Source: Myotis daubentonii
Lineage: Eukaryota > Chordata > Mammalia > Chiroptera > Vespertilionidae
Direction: 5' to 3'
NCBI RefSeq assembly: GCF_963259705.1
Contig: NC_081847.1
Coordinates: 91,008,046 to 91,072,045 of the forward strand
Length of the DNA: 64,000 nucleotides
Each line of letters starts with the position of its first letter. The first letter of the stretch is position 1. Shown piece after piece: positions 22,012-35,299 of the stretch. Below the pieces are notes generated by a model that saw only the letters and a program-made list of their open reading frames with translations, was not told the origin of the DNA and made no database searches. Position numbers and translations under genes: made by a program.

Positions 22012-23490
22012 GCCTTCGGGTTGCTCTGCACACAAACCCCAGCGAGATACGAGTTTAGTCCTAGTCCCCGGGCTGCTGGATTCAGCCCGCAGCAAGACGT
22101 GCCTGGAGATGCCCTTTAGGAAGGCATGGGTGCTGCCGCTGCTCTCCCGGGCAGAGGAGTGAAGATGTTCTAGAATGAGTCTGACTCTCCACCCCAAACT
22201 CCGCGGCTGGTCTGGAAGGCTGGCATTGTTTGGGCTCCGGGGAAGCACATGGACACACCTTGATTCTTATTGCAATGAAACCCTTTGTTGGACACCAAAG
22301 GAAAAAATCCTACAGTGTGAAGACAAGATTTACGGGGAAGATACCCAATGAATAATAAAGTACTCACAACATGAAAAATAATTAAAATGCTAGGGCCTAT
22401 CATCATGCTGAATAAAATTAGTAGGCTGCCTCTTACTGCCAACATTGTAAAAGCAAAATTACACACACTGACAACACACACACATGTCCACTACCAAACC
22501 AACTTCAAGGAATGCGTCTGAGCGCAGGGCCCTGCGAAGGGCACTCGGCCTGAAGTGTGGGGCGGGGAGAAAGATAGGAGAGCGAAGCGCTCACCTCTTC
22601 ATTCAGGCAATTCCTCTTTCCTCCTCAAGAAGTCTTCTTCTTTCACCGCATTCTTTCATTTTAAAGTTGTTCTGAAAAAATAAGGTTAAGACAAAGAAAG
22701 GCTGCCTTCACTAGTATGTTTGTTTTAGCACCTTTTCCCTGAATACACAGTCGAACCCATATGATAGAACATTAAATTGCTTTAAGATAACCACAGTACA
22801 GAGTTTGCTCACTCCTGTGGCATCGCCACTGGTAGAAAAGTACATCCGTGGGAACACTTGTTAAACCCACATGAATATTTATTAAGAGACTGAAATCAGA
22901 AACCTGAGAATTTCAGGGAAAAAGACCAGAGCAGCATCTGGGTATTTCTGAAAACCATTTTCCCTTCTCACTTCCTCTTTGTTCATGTGGGTTGAGAATA
23001 GGGTATAGTTTCCTCATGAAAAAAATATTACAGGCTCGCAGCAACCTCAGTCAGCATTAAAGGAGATGTAGTCAAATGGTCTGCAATCATTAATATGGGT
23101 GGGTCGGGGCGTTTCAAAGGGAGACTGTACCCTGTCTTCACTACCCCATCATGCAATTCAGAACAAGGCGGGCTCTATTTCTAGTGATGGAATGTCTTCC
23201 AAACAGCACTTAGTGTCTTGAGAACCTCAGCGTAACATTTTTGGGAGAATAGGAAAGAGTCAAGGCAATTAGAGGGCTGGCATAGTATCTTAAAATAAAG
23301 GGAAATGAATTATATGTTGAGATATTTATGAGAAGGAAATTATATATCAGCAATGGGAAACAATGAATTGTTGCAAAAAGGTAGTATTTGAATATATTAT
23401 CTGCCCAAGCCGAATCTTGTATATCTGGGGATATCTGCCTAATTCAGAAATATCTCTGCTGACCAGATAGGGCTTGTGCATGGTATCATG
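22012..23490. other. DSG4 5' flank
   Basis: Region upstream of the DSG4 start codon. It should hold the 5' UTR and promoter. I cannot place a transcription start or TATA box with confidence. No repeats recognised. Confidence 0.4.
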
Positions 23491-23492
23491 TT

Positions 23493-23699
23493 TTGTTTTT
23501 GAATTGATTTCAGAGAGGAAGAGAGAGGGAGAGAGAGATAGAAACATCAATGGTGAGAGATAATCATTGATTGGTTGCTTCCTGCACACCCCGCACTGGG
23601 GATCGAGCCTGCAACCTGGGCATGTGCCTTGACCGGGAATTGAACCCTGACCTTCTGGTTCATAGGTCGACGCTCAACCACCGAGCCACGCTAGCCAAG
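23493..23699 (-). mobile_element. Older VES-related SINE, antisense
   Basis: Body gattt-cagagaggaagagagaggg through tgaaccctgaccttctggtt and gacgctcaaccaccgagcca. Diverged from the young VES copies; flanks show only a weak match (catgtttt / cacgtttt). Confidence 0.85.
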
Positions 23700-25411
23700 C
23701 CACGTTTTAAATATATCTCTAGGTGGTTCTCTAGATTGTCTAGAATGCCAACAGACATACAACATTCACTGGATGGTTTAGCAACCCACCATTTCATTAT
23801 ATCCTAGATAGGTCTTTAAACCAAGAGTTATGGAAAGCTATGCTTGAGTAACTTAAGCATTAAAAATTTTCATAACTGTTTTATATCCAACTGAGCTTTC
23901 CTCATTTTTCATTTTCATGAATTTTTACCCAGAGGTTTGAATGTGACAATTGTTTCTACCATAGAAACCTTTTCTTTTATATCTAGGTCAGAACAGCATG
24001 AAATTGAGATCTATCCTCCATCAGTAGTGCCGGTGAGCTTCGGGCTGCGGGGTGCAGCGGCATTTCCAGTTGTTTCTCTGTATGTGGAAGTACAAATGGT
24101 GCTGCTGCTTGAGATTGTTTCCAAGACACAGGGTGGTGTGACCTGGTCCTCTCCTGTCCAGTCCCCTGAAGGCCTTCTTATTGGCTGGAATTGCACTGAG
24201 GCCTTTGCTTTTATTTTTCCATAGATCCCCTGGCTTATTTTAAAATAAAGGACTGTAGGAATTTGCACTGGGTGGGTGAGTGGGGGGCATTCCTTGGCTA
24301 ACTGTGTATATTTCTGTCGCTAGAAAGATACCACAGACAGCTATGGAGATGGTTTGGGTCTTGTGGAGATTTAATGAGCAATACTGCTTAAGATTTGAAT
24401 TATAGAAACACTGGAGAATACAACGTGTCTCAAATAAAAGGCTTAAAAGATACGTGGCTGGTACCCTCTTTCTATGTGCCACCCAGTTTATCATGACTCA
24501 CGTACATACAATTCTTTTTGGTGTCTGCATCTAAAGGGGAATATGAAAAGTTGGCAGGGAATCTGTAGAAGTTTGGGGAATATGAGAAGATGGTAGAGAA
24601 TATATAGAAACTTCAGTGTTTCTAGGACCATGTTCTAGGCCATCAAGCAGATGTAAGTGTGGAAGATTGCCCTGGGAGCCACTGCAGAACAGCAGAGAAT
24701 GGGAGAATCCAACATGGGATTCTTCAGTGGATTTATGTCTGTAAACAATAGGCCATTCAGAGCCTCAGAGGGAACTCAGGGATCTGGGAGAAGTCAGTGC
24801 CTCTAATGATGGTTTTGTTTCCATACCTACTTCCAAGCAGGCTTGGGCAACCTACAGTAGTGTATTATACTAAGAGACATTGGATAGAAAGTTGACCATT
24901 GTTTAGCCAGCTAAAGAAATTATTTGTGTTTTATTTTAGTTAATGTTGAATTACAATCATTTAATTTGCCTGAGAGGATGAATGAAACAGGTCTAAACCC
25001 CTATGTGTTATTGTTTTTCAAAAGGGGAAAATTATGTTCTTCATATGCTGTAACAGATGGAGATATTTCTACCGTTTGTGTTTGTACTGTGATTGGTTGA
25101 TTTCTCTTGAAATATAAAATTTTCAATCTACCTGAGTTGCTATTCATAGGATGCGTTTCAAAGGAAAGAAACAACAAGCAGAAGAACTAGGTACCTGATC
25201 AGTTAGGTGATTCCTTTAGATTTCTCCATTTATAACTCCTAATTTCAATGGTCCCTCAAATTCAAATCTGGAGATTACCATCATGAGCAGATGTAGAGTC
25301 TGCAATAACTGAGAAATTGCCACTTGAAGCTCTGGCACTCATTTATATCTACTCCGTGAGAGAGTTGGTGGGATGGTCCCAAAAATAGAATCCCCCAAGG
25401 ATTTCAATTTA

Positions 25412-25627
25412 TTTTTTTAAAAAAATATTTTATTTCAGAGAGGAAGGGAGAGGTAGAGAGAGATAGAAACATCAATGATGAGAGACAGTAATTGATTGGC
25501 TGCCTCCTGCATGCCCCCTACTGGGGATTGTACCCAAAACCTAGGCATGTGTCCTTGACTGGAATCGAACAGGGGACCCTTCAGTCCACAGGCTGACACT
25601 CTATCCACTGAGTCAAACCCGTTAGGG
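25412..25627 (-). mobile_element. VES-type SINE, antisense
   Basis: Perfect 15-bp direct repeats aaggatttcaattta at 25397-25411 and 25628-25642 surround a full-length SINE. Intergenic between DSG1 and DSG4. Confidence 0.93.
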
Positions 25628-26258
25628 AAGGATTTCAATTTAAACCCTCTTCAAGGCAAAGCTTAATCATGGTTCTGAGCTTAGATAGAAAAATAGCAGC
25701 TACTTCTGTTTCTCTTGTGGGGCTCCAGCCTTCACATATGCTAATGTTTGAACATAGCTTAGAGATTATTTAATTCAAACTCTCCTCTCTAACTTCTCTC
25801 CTATACACTTTAGAGGTTTATTAGTGCTGATGATAGGGAAAGTATACTACCTCCTGCTTCATAGTCAATTTATATAAATACTAAGCCATTTTCTAATATT
25901 GGCTAGATATGTGAAGGCAAAATAGAAAAGAATTGATGGCTAAATGTTACCTTTTTTTTTTTTTTTAAACACACACCTATTTTATAGTTTACCAAATTAT
26001 TGAGCTTAATAGCTGGCTCTGCAAGCAGAATTTTGTCCTATTACTTATGTTTCCCTATTTGTGTTTGTTACCAAACCAGTAGCATTTCATCTGCTCATGG
26101 GAAAGTGCATGTCGACTTTCAAGGATGCTCTTGGAATTTCATTATTGTTCTTGTGCTTCTGTGATGTGATCTCATCCTGCTTCCACCATAGTGGGACATT
26201 TTCATTCTCTACATCATATCCATCTAAAACATAGTAAGTGCCCTAATGTTTATATTTT

Positions 26259-26484
26259 TTTATTTTTATTTTTTAAAATATATTTTATTGATTTTTTACA
26301 GAGAGGAAGGGAGAGAGCTAGAGAGCTAGAAACATCGATGAGAGAAACATCGATCAGCCGCCTCCTGCACACCACCCACTGGGGGTGTGCCTGCAACCAA
26401 GGCACATGCCCTTGACCGGAATTGAACCTGGGACCCTTCAGTCCACAGGCCAACGCTCTATCCACTGAGCCAAACCAGCTAGGG
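26259..26484 (-). mobile_element. VES-type SINE, antisense
   Basis: Full-length copy with direct repeats ccctaatgtttatatttt (26241-26258) and ccctaacgtttatatttt (26485-26502), one mismatch. Intergenic. Confidence 0.93.
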
Positions 26485-26713
26485 CCCTAACGTTTATATT
26501 TTTAAAGGAATGCCATACAAGACAGCTCATTCAACACGTTGCAGTACAAATTCTTTTTGAAAAAAAGAAATGTGATCTCTACAGGATGAATAGTGTGAAC
26601 ATAATGTTAGGGCAAATTTTCCATCTAATTATGATGGTTTCAGACTAACGATGGATATTATTGAAATACCCAAGGACATATTAAAGGAGGGGAAATTTAA
26701 AAAATATTTATGG

Positions 26714-26929
26714 CCCTAACTGGTTTGGCTCAGTGGATAGAGCGTTGGCCTGCGGACTGAAAGGTCCCAGGTTTGATTCCGGTCAAGGGCATGTACCTTG
26801 GTTGCGGGCACATCCCCAGTAGGGAGTGTGCTGGAGGCAGCTGGTTGATATTTCTCTCTCATCGATGTTTCTAACTCTCTATCCCTCTCCCTTCTTCTCT
26901 GTAAAAAATCAATAAAATATATATTTAAA
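26714..26929 (+). mobile_element. VES-type SINE, sense
   Basis: Full-length, opposite orientation to the copy 230 bp to its left. Direct repeats aaaatatttatgg at 26701-26713 and 26930-26942. The opposed pair could form an inverted-repeat RNA hairpin. Confidence 0.93.
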
Positions 26930-27390
26930 AAAATATTTATGGACCTAAACTATGTTTGTCAAATGCAGTAGGCAAGTAGGTTCTGGAGCTGACTCAAACA
27001 AAAGGATTTCCATCGGCATGGGCCTCGGGAGATGGACAGCAGGTAAACACAGCTTGTCTTGGCTTTGACCTAGAGCAGCTGCTGTGCAAACATGCCTGAC
27101 TGTTCACCTTAAGGTAATGGCACTGAAGGTAAACAACCTGTCTCCTCATTAGAGCCAATTTATGTGTAGAGATAAGGGTGCCAGCATACAAGGTTATTTA
27201 GTGGGTGTTAGATATCATGGAGGTTAAATGTCAGTTTCCTACAGAGTTCTGTTACTATAATAAGGATGTTAATGTACACCCTAAAATCATACGCCCTGAC
27301 AGAGGTGCCTTGTTGATTCTCTCTGTGACTTCATGTCCTCAGTGTGGGATGTCATTCAAGTAAGTACAAAAAGAATTACCTGGCTTCTAG

Positions 27391-27611
27391 CTTTTTTTTT
27401 TTTTTTAAATATATTTTTATTGATAGAGAGGAAGGGAGAGGGAGAGATAGAGATAGAAACATCAATGATGAGAACCATTGATTGGCTGCTTCCTGCATGC
27501 CCCACACTGGGGATCAAGTCTGCAACCCAGGCATGTGCCCTGACCAGTATTTGAACTGTGACCTCCTGGTTCATAGGTCAACGCTCAACCACTGAGCCAC
27601 ACCTGCTGGGC
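27391..27611 (-). mobile_element. Older VES-related SINE, antisense
   Basis: Long T run (27392-27406), body gaggaagggagagggagaga ... and head cataggtcaacgctcaacca. Same subgroup as the copy at 23493-23699. Confidence 0.85.
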
Positions 27612-27989
27612 TGTTGTAATTAAAGTGTATTACTGCAGACTTATCACTTGCTTGCTGCATACTTATCCCCCCTGTGTCGCTGATGTCTTTATTATTGATT
27701 TATAAACATTGTTGGTATGTAAGAGAAATTATGGCAGCTATTTTCTACTTAAAAATATATTTTTGCAAATGACTCCCGCTCATGACGCCCATGGCAGCAG
27801 TGCCACAGTGTGATAATCACTCAGGTGTCAGCCTGGCTACTTCGCTGGCCGTGGCAGTGCCCCTCTTTGGCAAAGTTGTGATGTGGATAGAGGGCACCTT
27901 TGATGCTCTGAATGGGCTGGGCTGAAGTTGTTGGGGATGAAATTCAGGAACGAGAAACTCAAAAGCTAGGCAGTGCTTCTTGAAATATA

Positions 27990-28165
27990 TGTCTTGGTTC
28001 CATTGCGCCAAATATCATATGGTCCAGTATGCAGGAAAGGCGGGTTCTTGACCCCAGATTTGCTGAGTCAGCATCTGGGGATGGACCCTTGAATTAGTTC
28101 ATTTTTAACATGCTTTCTGGGTAACTCTGAGATTGCAGACTGAAGTTTAAGAACTACGGAGGCAG
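27990..28165 (+). repeat. MER5-like hAT relic
   Basis: Pattern ttgctgagtcagcatctggg ... taactctgagattgcagact ... agtttaagaactacgg resembles MER5-type hAT elements. Assigned by memory of the consensus. Confidence 0.5.
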
Positions 28166-28291
28166 GAAAATTAACCTGGGCCTATGGGTCGCTCAGGGAA
28201 AAACGGCAACAGGTAAACATGGACTTTTAAAAAATATGATGTTTAGCATCTCTTCATGGAAGAGGGGGGTTAGCCATTTCTGCTTCTTTTT

Positions 28292-28440
28292 TAAAGAAAT
28301 ATATTTTTATTGATTTCAGAGAGGAAGGGAGAGGCAGAGAGAGAGAGATAGAAACATCAATGATGAGAGAGAATCATTGATTGGCTGCCTCCGCTATGCC
28401 GCAGACTGATGCTCAATCCACTGAGCCAAACCAGCTAGGG
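28292..28440 (-). mobile_element. VES-type SINE with internal deletion, antisense
   Basis: Both ends of a SINE are present (tail side aaatatatttttattgattt, head side ctgagccaaaccagctaggg) but about 60-70 bp of the middle, including the B box, is missing after cctccgctatgcc. Perfect 18-bp direct repeats ccatttctgcttcttttt at 28274-28291 and 28441-28458. Confidence 0.88.
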
Positions 28441-28794
28441 CCATTTCTGCTTCTTTTTATGTGAAACACTTACTCCCTTTTCCCCACTGTGTCACACTTT
28501 ATTGATTTATAAACACTGTTCACATGTAAGAGAAATTAACCTTGGTAATATATGTTGCAACTATTTTCTACTTAAAAAAATCTTCTTTGCAATAGAGATT
28601 GATTTTGTTTTTATATAGAACAGGCTATTATAAACAGTCCTGCTATTTATCAGTTCTTTATTGCTGAGTTAACAAATTGTTACAAACTAGTGACTGAAAA
28701 CAACACAAGTTCATTATCTTACAGTTCTGAAGGTCCAAAGTCCAAGTGAGGCCAGCCTGCATTCTTGCTCACCAACACTGACCCCAAAAGTATT

Positions 28795-30545
28795 GTCAGA
28801 CTTTAAATTTTAGCCAAGTTGTGGGATAGGTACTTGTATCTCATTTTCATTTCCCGGATTATTTGGGGTTCAATATTTTTGCATAAATTTCTTGATCATT
28901 TGGAATTTTTCTTTTGTTAAATGCGTATTGAAGTTGTTTTTCTATTGTTATTTAGATTGTTCTCTTTTAAAATAGTTTGTAGTTCTTTAGGTCATACATA
29001 TCTATGTGTTGGGTACATGTATTGCAAATATTTTCACTCATTCTGTGGCTTGTCTTCTTTTTAAAATGATAGTTTGTAATGAAGAGAATTGCTTATTTTT
29101 GAAGTAATCAGTTTATTATTTATTTATTTTATGGTTAGTGCTCTGGTGTCTTATTTAAGAAAGCTTTCACACACATAAAATATTGCCCTTCATAGTTGTT
29201 TCAAAGTTATCTAGAGATAATTTCTGTAAATGGCCTGGGATAAATTTCATCTTTATTTTTCATATGTGGATCTTACTGTCCTGATACATTCATTTGAAAA
29301 GAGTATGCTTTTCACTGCTTTCTGCACTACCAATAAAAATAAATCTGAATTATGCATTAAATAACTAATGTGCAAGTAAAGTATAAATAAATAAAATATT
29401 AGAAATATAAAGAAAGTGTGCATAACTGTGGGTGTCCCTTTTTCATCTCTTTTTCCTTTTGTCTGTTCTTATGTGAGTTCTAAGCTGTTCTAACTGCATA
29501 GCTTTACAGTAAGTCTTGACATCTCATAGAACAAGTTCTCCCACTTTGTTCAACTCTAGAGTGCTCTGGCTATTTGGCCAGTAGCATTTCCTGTATGTTT
29601 TAGAATCACCTGATTCACAAGCAAACTGAGACTATGATTAGGACTGCACACTTTTGAGTCATGTATTGGAATATACAAATAAGGAACATTCTTTTATTTA
29701 ATATTTTAAGTAATTAATTTTAGGTTTTATTTAATAAAGTTTTATTATTTTTTTCACTGTTAAAGTCTGACAGAGACCTTTTCGAGGCTTATTTAGTACT
29801 AGTATAAGATATATTTTTTTAAAATTGTAGTTTCTGACATTTATTTTATTTCATACGGAAATACAATTGATTTTGGCTCTTGATTTTTGTATTTAGCAGT
29901 TTGGCAAAACTCATATGGATATTGAATATTTTATTAAAATTTTTAAAAGTGTTTATTTTTAAAATTTTTAAAAATTTAAATTTATTGGGGTGACATTGGT
30001 TAATAAAATTATGTAGGTTTCAAGTGTATAATTCTATAATGCACGTTCTTTATATTGCATTTGTGTTCACCACCCAAATTCACCATATATTTGACTCCCT
30101 TTACTCTTTTCTACCTACCCCTCTTTCCCTCTGGTAACCACCATATTGTTGTCTGTAACTATGGTTTTTGTTTGTCTTGTTAGTTCATTTGGCTAAACCC
30201 TTATTTTTAATTTGATTGATATTAAAAATTCAAGATTCTTCTGGATTTTAACTACATCATGATTTAATTTGACAATAAAGATATTTTGTTTCTTTCTTTC
30301 CAGTCCCTATAATCTTTCCCCTCTACTTTTGAATCACTGGTAAAATGTTAAATGCAATATTGATAGTGAGCATCATTATTTTATTTCTCTTTTTCATAGA
30401 AAAAGCTTTTAGTGTTGTACCATTAAATATGATGTTTTCTTTCTGGATTTTATAGTTTGTATAAAGTTAAGAAGTCTACTCATAATTTACTAAGAATATT
30501 TATCATGAACATATATTTTACTAAATATGTCCTATACATTGAGAA
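28795..30545 (-). repeat. Old L1 ORF2 region, antisense, with a second L1 3' end inserted
   Basis: Plus strand shows the reverse of an old mammalian L1 ORF2, with landmarks such as gcaaatattttcactcattc, gtggcttgtcttctttttaa, agtaagtcttgacatctcat and gaaaaagcttttagtgttgt in the expected reverse order. At about 29950-30195 a different L1 3' end (attggggtgacattggttaa) interrupts it. Many stops; no coding potential. Confidence 0.7.
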
Positions 30546-32514
30546 GAGGCATCATTGTACGAAAGAACAATTCAGAAAATGAAATTTTATTAGGAATGGT
30601 GGGAATTTGACAAGCAATATGATGTAATCTGGGGGCTCAGTTCTCACATGGACTGTCAATGCAAGGATGGATTTTAGAAAAATTGAGTAGTGAATGGATG
30701 GCATTCACTCGTGTATTCAAGAAATAATTACTGTTTTTGCTTGTCACTGTCCTGACCTCTGAGCATCACACATTAATTCAAAATTTGTTATTTAATTAGT
30801 TCCATATCCAACTAATGATGAACAATTTTTGGTGTAGCTTTATAATAAGCTAGGTGCAAGCACATGCCTTAGAGATTGAATGAATTGGCATGATGGCTAG
30901 AAATCAGTTATTAAAATATTGGGGTTATGCCTATAAAAATGATGTCTTTAGTAATTGACTCCTAGCCCTTCTTTCTGAAAGTAAATAGACATCAAAACCA
31001 GTTATCTATTAAGGTCACTCCTCAGTGTGTAACAGTAAAGCTCAGTCATGTATCAGAGGAGAGTGATTATATGTCTAAACACTCTGAGGGTAGACGCATC
31101 TAATTAACACCAATGTCACAATATCATAAAGGTACATTATTAATTACAAGGACCTGAAGACTTTCCCATTTCATACCATTGGGTTTTATTACCCAACCTA
31201 TCAATATTTTAGCTTATGTCCATTCTGTTTACAGCACAATGTTCAAGAAAGACCTGTCAAGTCAGAAACTTCTGAGGTTTCCTCTTGCATATTTCGCCAG
31301 ACCGTGGGGCAGAGGATACCAGTGGTTGTAACAGACCCTGCGGTGCCCTCTCCATATTTTGCCCTTTTCCCTTATCGTTTCTGTGCCCACACACCCAAAT
31401 TCTAACTGCCAGTGCTTGTGTTTCTCTATTCATTGGTGCCACAGCCACTTTGCCCGTCTGTACAGCAGGCACAGCGGATTCTGTCCCCAGAGGCAGCCCT
31501 TAACTATTAACTGGTGGTAGCTTTGTCTAAATACACAATTTCCCTCATTTCTGGGATGCTTTAACTCTGCAGTGTCTGAGTTTAACTGCACGGGTTCCCA
31601 GGGTTTTCTCCAGGAGGGCTGAGGCTCGGTTGCCCATGGTGGTAACTGGCTGATAGCTCACATGTCATCGGCTGCTTTCCCTTTCCTGTCTCATCTCCCC
31701 AGCCCCCCCAGTAGTTCCTTCACTTACCCTGCCCCTCTAGGTGGCCCTCAAATTCTCTTTCAGGGCCTACCTCTGGGTGAACCCAATCTAAGATGTGATC
31801 CAAAGAAACTGACAAACCCACATCAGTAATTTATCAAGCAGAAACTGGCATTTATTTTTAAAGTGATATCTACTAATTTGATTGCAGAGAAATAGTTTTC
31901 TTTGAAAATGTGACACATTACATTCTGGGTCCAACCAGATATGAACCTCAGTAAGAATCAAATCTTGACATTTTGAGCAGTTCTGGAAAATGAGTCAGGG
32001 CTGTCCTAGGTTTTGTCGGAGGGAAGATGACTGGAATGCACCAAGTTTGTCATAATTAAGCTTTGTTTGTAAAATCGAGAAAAGTAAGTCCCAGGGGCAG
32101 CTGAAATTTGTCTTATTTGAACTCAATCACCAAGCACATGCCCAGAAACTGGTATGATTTTTGAGCTTTTTGACTCAGCTGCTATTCTCCGTTTGTAGTT
32201 ATTATACTTGAGTTTTTCCAAGACGTTTTATAATGAGATTTGAATTTAATTGATTGCTCAGGGCCCTTTTTACAATTTCTTTTTAAATGTTGCTTTACTA
32301 AACTGCCTAAGGTTTTTGTTTTACTTTTGTTACTTACTGGCTACCAACCTGTTGCCAACAAACCAGGGAGTAGGAGTCCCTCGGAGTAAAGCTAACTATA
32401 GGTTACAACAACCACTCACTCACCTGGGTTATTTCAGAAGCTTCCTAACTAATCGTGATTCTGTGATTTCCTTCCAAGAGTTTCAGCACTGCAGGTAGAG
32501 TGGCCTTTTAAAAA
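30546..32514. other. Intergenic stretch without recognised features
   Basis: Between the old L1 and an L2 piece. No repeat or exon that I can name. Short open frames at 31257-31503 lack support. Confidence 0.45.
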
Positions 32515-32980
32515 CACAAATCTGAGCAGAGCCCCTGTCTGCCCAAGCTTTCCGTTGCATGTAGAGTAAGTCAGCGTTCTTCCCGTGGCCTGCTAGGTCC
32601 CACGGTCTCACCCCTTGTTACCTTTCAGGCTTCATTTCTAACTGCTTTCTTTCACTCTCTCCAGCCACGTGGGTCTCTGGCTTCTTCCTTGAACACCCCA
32701 AGTGTGTGCCCGCCCAGAATTTTCCCCGATGAAGAACACCCCTCCCATCCTGCTCTCCCTAGCCTACGTGCCCTGCTTTATTTTCTCTTGACCACTTACT
32801 GCCATCTAACTCGCTATATATTTTCTTGTTTACTGTCAAACCTCGGGCCCCTCCACATCCCGAATACAAGCTCCACGACAAGACGGATTGTTTTGTTCAC
32901 TGTCATATCATCACTGCTTGGCACAACTGTTAGGCATTCATCTGCTGTGTGAATAATTAAATGATGAATGAATGAACACG
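32515..32980 (+). repeat. L2 (LINE-2) 3' end fragment
   Basis: Follows the L2 3' consensus order: aaatctgagcagagcccctg, agtaagtcagcgttcttccc, tctctccagccacgtgggtc, acaagctccacgacaagacg, and the final atgatgaatgaatgaa. Old and diverged. Confidence 0.7.
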
Positions 32981-32984
32981 TTGG

Positions 32985-34034
32985 TCAAGGACAGGGTTTC
33001 TGAGGAGATGATACTTAAATTGCTACCTAAAGATGAAAGGAGGCAACCAGATGAAAACGAGGAGGAAAATGTTCCATGCAGAGTGCATACCAGTTGCAAA
33101 TAAAGGTCAAAGCAGTTCCTCAGTCTATTTCTTCTCACCTTTATCACAACTTATCCTAGTCCAAGCCACCATCTTTCATGCCGGACCAGGCAGGCCCCTA
33201 TAGGCTATTCTTGGGTGTGCAAAGAAAATCCATTGCAATTCTTAAAATAGAGAATTTATTTAATGTAATTTATATTTCCAAAGGCCACCTGCCTCATATG
33301 TAGAAAATTATTTGAAGATAAATGGAAGTAAAGAGACTACTTAAGAGGCAGTTCTGGTAGTGTGGTGGTGGATGGGGATGGAGATTATTAGGTGGACTGA
33401 GATATATGTTGGTTATAGAATCAATAGGACCTAGTGGATCAAATGTAAAGGGTGAAGAAAAGGTTGAAATCCGGGAGAATTGCTTAGTTTCTGGCTTGAA
33501 CAATGGGTCAGTGAGATCATATTCACTGGGATGAGAGTATTTGGGTGGTAAAATGATAAGTTAAATTTTGAACATCTTAAACAGGGGCTTGGATGAGGTC
33601 TCATAGAAACAGTGTAGAATGTTGAGAGGAGAGGTCTTGGGACCAAACTTTAGGGGAATATCACCATTTAAAAGGTGAGTAGGCGGGGAACAAAAAATTA
33701 GAGAATGACCAATACAGCATAAGTAATATCCTGAAAGGATAGTGTTATATATAAAAGCCAAGAAAGAAGTGTTTCAAGGAAGAGAGAATTTCAGATTCTT
33801 CCTGGAAGTTATGAAAGACAAGGACAGAAAAGTGGGCCTTGTGTTTGGCAATGTGTAGGTCTTGGACAAACTTGACAAGGGCCATTCTGATGGACTGATG
33901 GGTGAGGGTGGAAGTCTGATGGGACATGAGAAAGAAAAGAAAGCATCTGTGCAGGAGTCTTAAGAAGTTTGGTGAAACAAGTAAATTAAAAGTGAGGTAG
34001 TTGGTACAAGGAGGGGTGGTGATGAAAATGCTGC

Positions 34035-34085
<51 letters not shown>

Positions 34086-35165
34086 CGAACTAGGGAAGGA
34101 GCAAAGTCCTGGAGCACAAATGGGGATTGTCTTTTTATGAGTAGGACACTAACTCCATTGTAATAGGCGAGGAAAATGAGTGTGCGTACAGGTGGATGTG
34201 TAGGTTTCGCAGAGGAAGATGAGTGGATTCGAGATTGATGACTTGTTTTCTCAGTAAACAATAGGATTAGATCACCAACGAGGAATGAGAAGGAAAGAGG
34301 AGGTGTGGGAGGTTCGAGGACAAAGAAGGCATGGAATAGTAATGCAGTCTAATGAGAGGGGACGCCTGTCACAGAATCAGGATTGTAAAGCTGCCGGAGA
34401 TGTTACTCGGTGATTGAGATCCCGTGCTTAAAATGAAAAAGTCAGCTCACTCGAATCATCTGTTTAGTTGTTTGTGTGCAGACAGAGCTGGAGGGTGAGA
34501 GATTTGGGATATGTAAGTGGGATAGCAGGGCCAGGAGGCCCAAGGTAGTCACCAAGAGGTGACTAGAGTAGGACTCGGAAAGCCTGATTAGATAAGGAGG
34601 GAAGTGACGCTAACAGCCAGTGAGAAAGTGGTGGGAGTCCAATGAAACTCATGGGAGTTTTGATGAAGGGGAGGAATTGCAACAATTCCTTAATGACTTA
34701 AGCACGTGAGCTGGGGCGATAAGGCGGAAGTAAAAGGGAGGCAGCCATGCTGGGTTATGCCAAGGAAGGGGGTGGCTGAGGGGGAGTGGGGAGGATGGGG
34801 GTCTAGGGACTAAGGATTGGGTGTCAAGTGCCTCACCTATGTGGTCATTGAGGTCCCTATGAACACCCTCAGAATCGGAGAAGTCTGTGACCAGGCTTCC
34901 GTGGCCAGAATATGAGTCTTCAGTAAAAGGGGACATTAAGACAGAGGTCAGTACATGGCATGTGGAGACCGAAGGGAGGGGGTATAAGCAGATCCCATGT
35001 GTCTGAAAAGGCTGAGGTTTTGTGCAAGCTGGAGGCGATAATGGTCCAGAAAGTGGCCAGAGAGCAAAGAGGAGATGTGCCCCAATACAGATGAAGGGTC
35101 CGACTTCAAACGCAAATAAAAAGAAACGCCATTCTAAAAGCAATGAAATGCTAGTGTACACAACA
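32985..35165 (+). repeat. Purine-rich old interspersed repeat, second long copy
   Basis: Same family as 11935-14480, with phrases gaggaaaatgttccatgcag and gtgtttggcaatgtgtaggtcttgg split around 33850. Includes a GA microsatellite at 34036-34081. The antisense frame at 34649-35161 (170 codons) comes from the purine bias. Confidence 0.5.
34036..34081 (+). repeat. (GA)n microsatellite
   Basis: About 23 GA units in a row, pure, followed by acgaacgaac. Long pure arrays like this are usually length-variable between individuals. Confidence 0.97.
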
Positions 35166-35299
35166 ATAAAAAATTAGAGTAGCAAAGGAAGAAAGAAAGG
35201 AAAAAGCATAAAGATGCTAAAAGTACAAGCTGTTGGTCATGGACTTATTCGTGCGGGGCTGCAACGGCTGCGCTCCGACATGACTGAGCAGCGCTCCAG

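Noticed and set aside
34649..35161. 170-codon minus-strand open frame
   Set aside because: Same purine-biased repeat family; no domain and no splice partners recognised.
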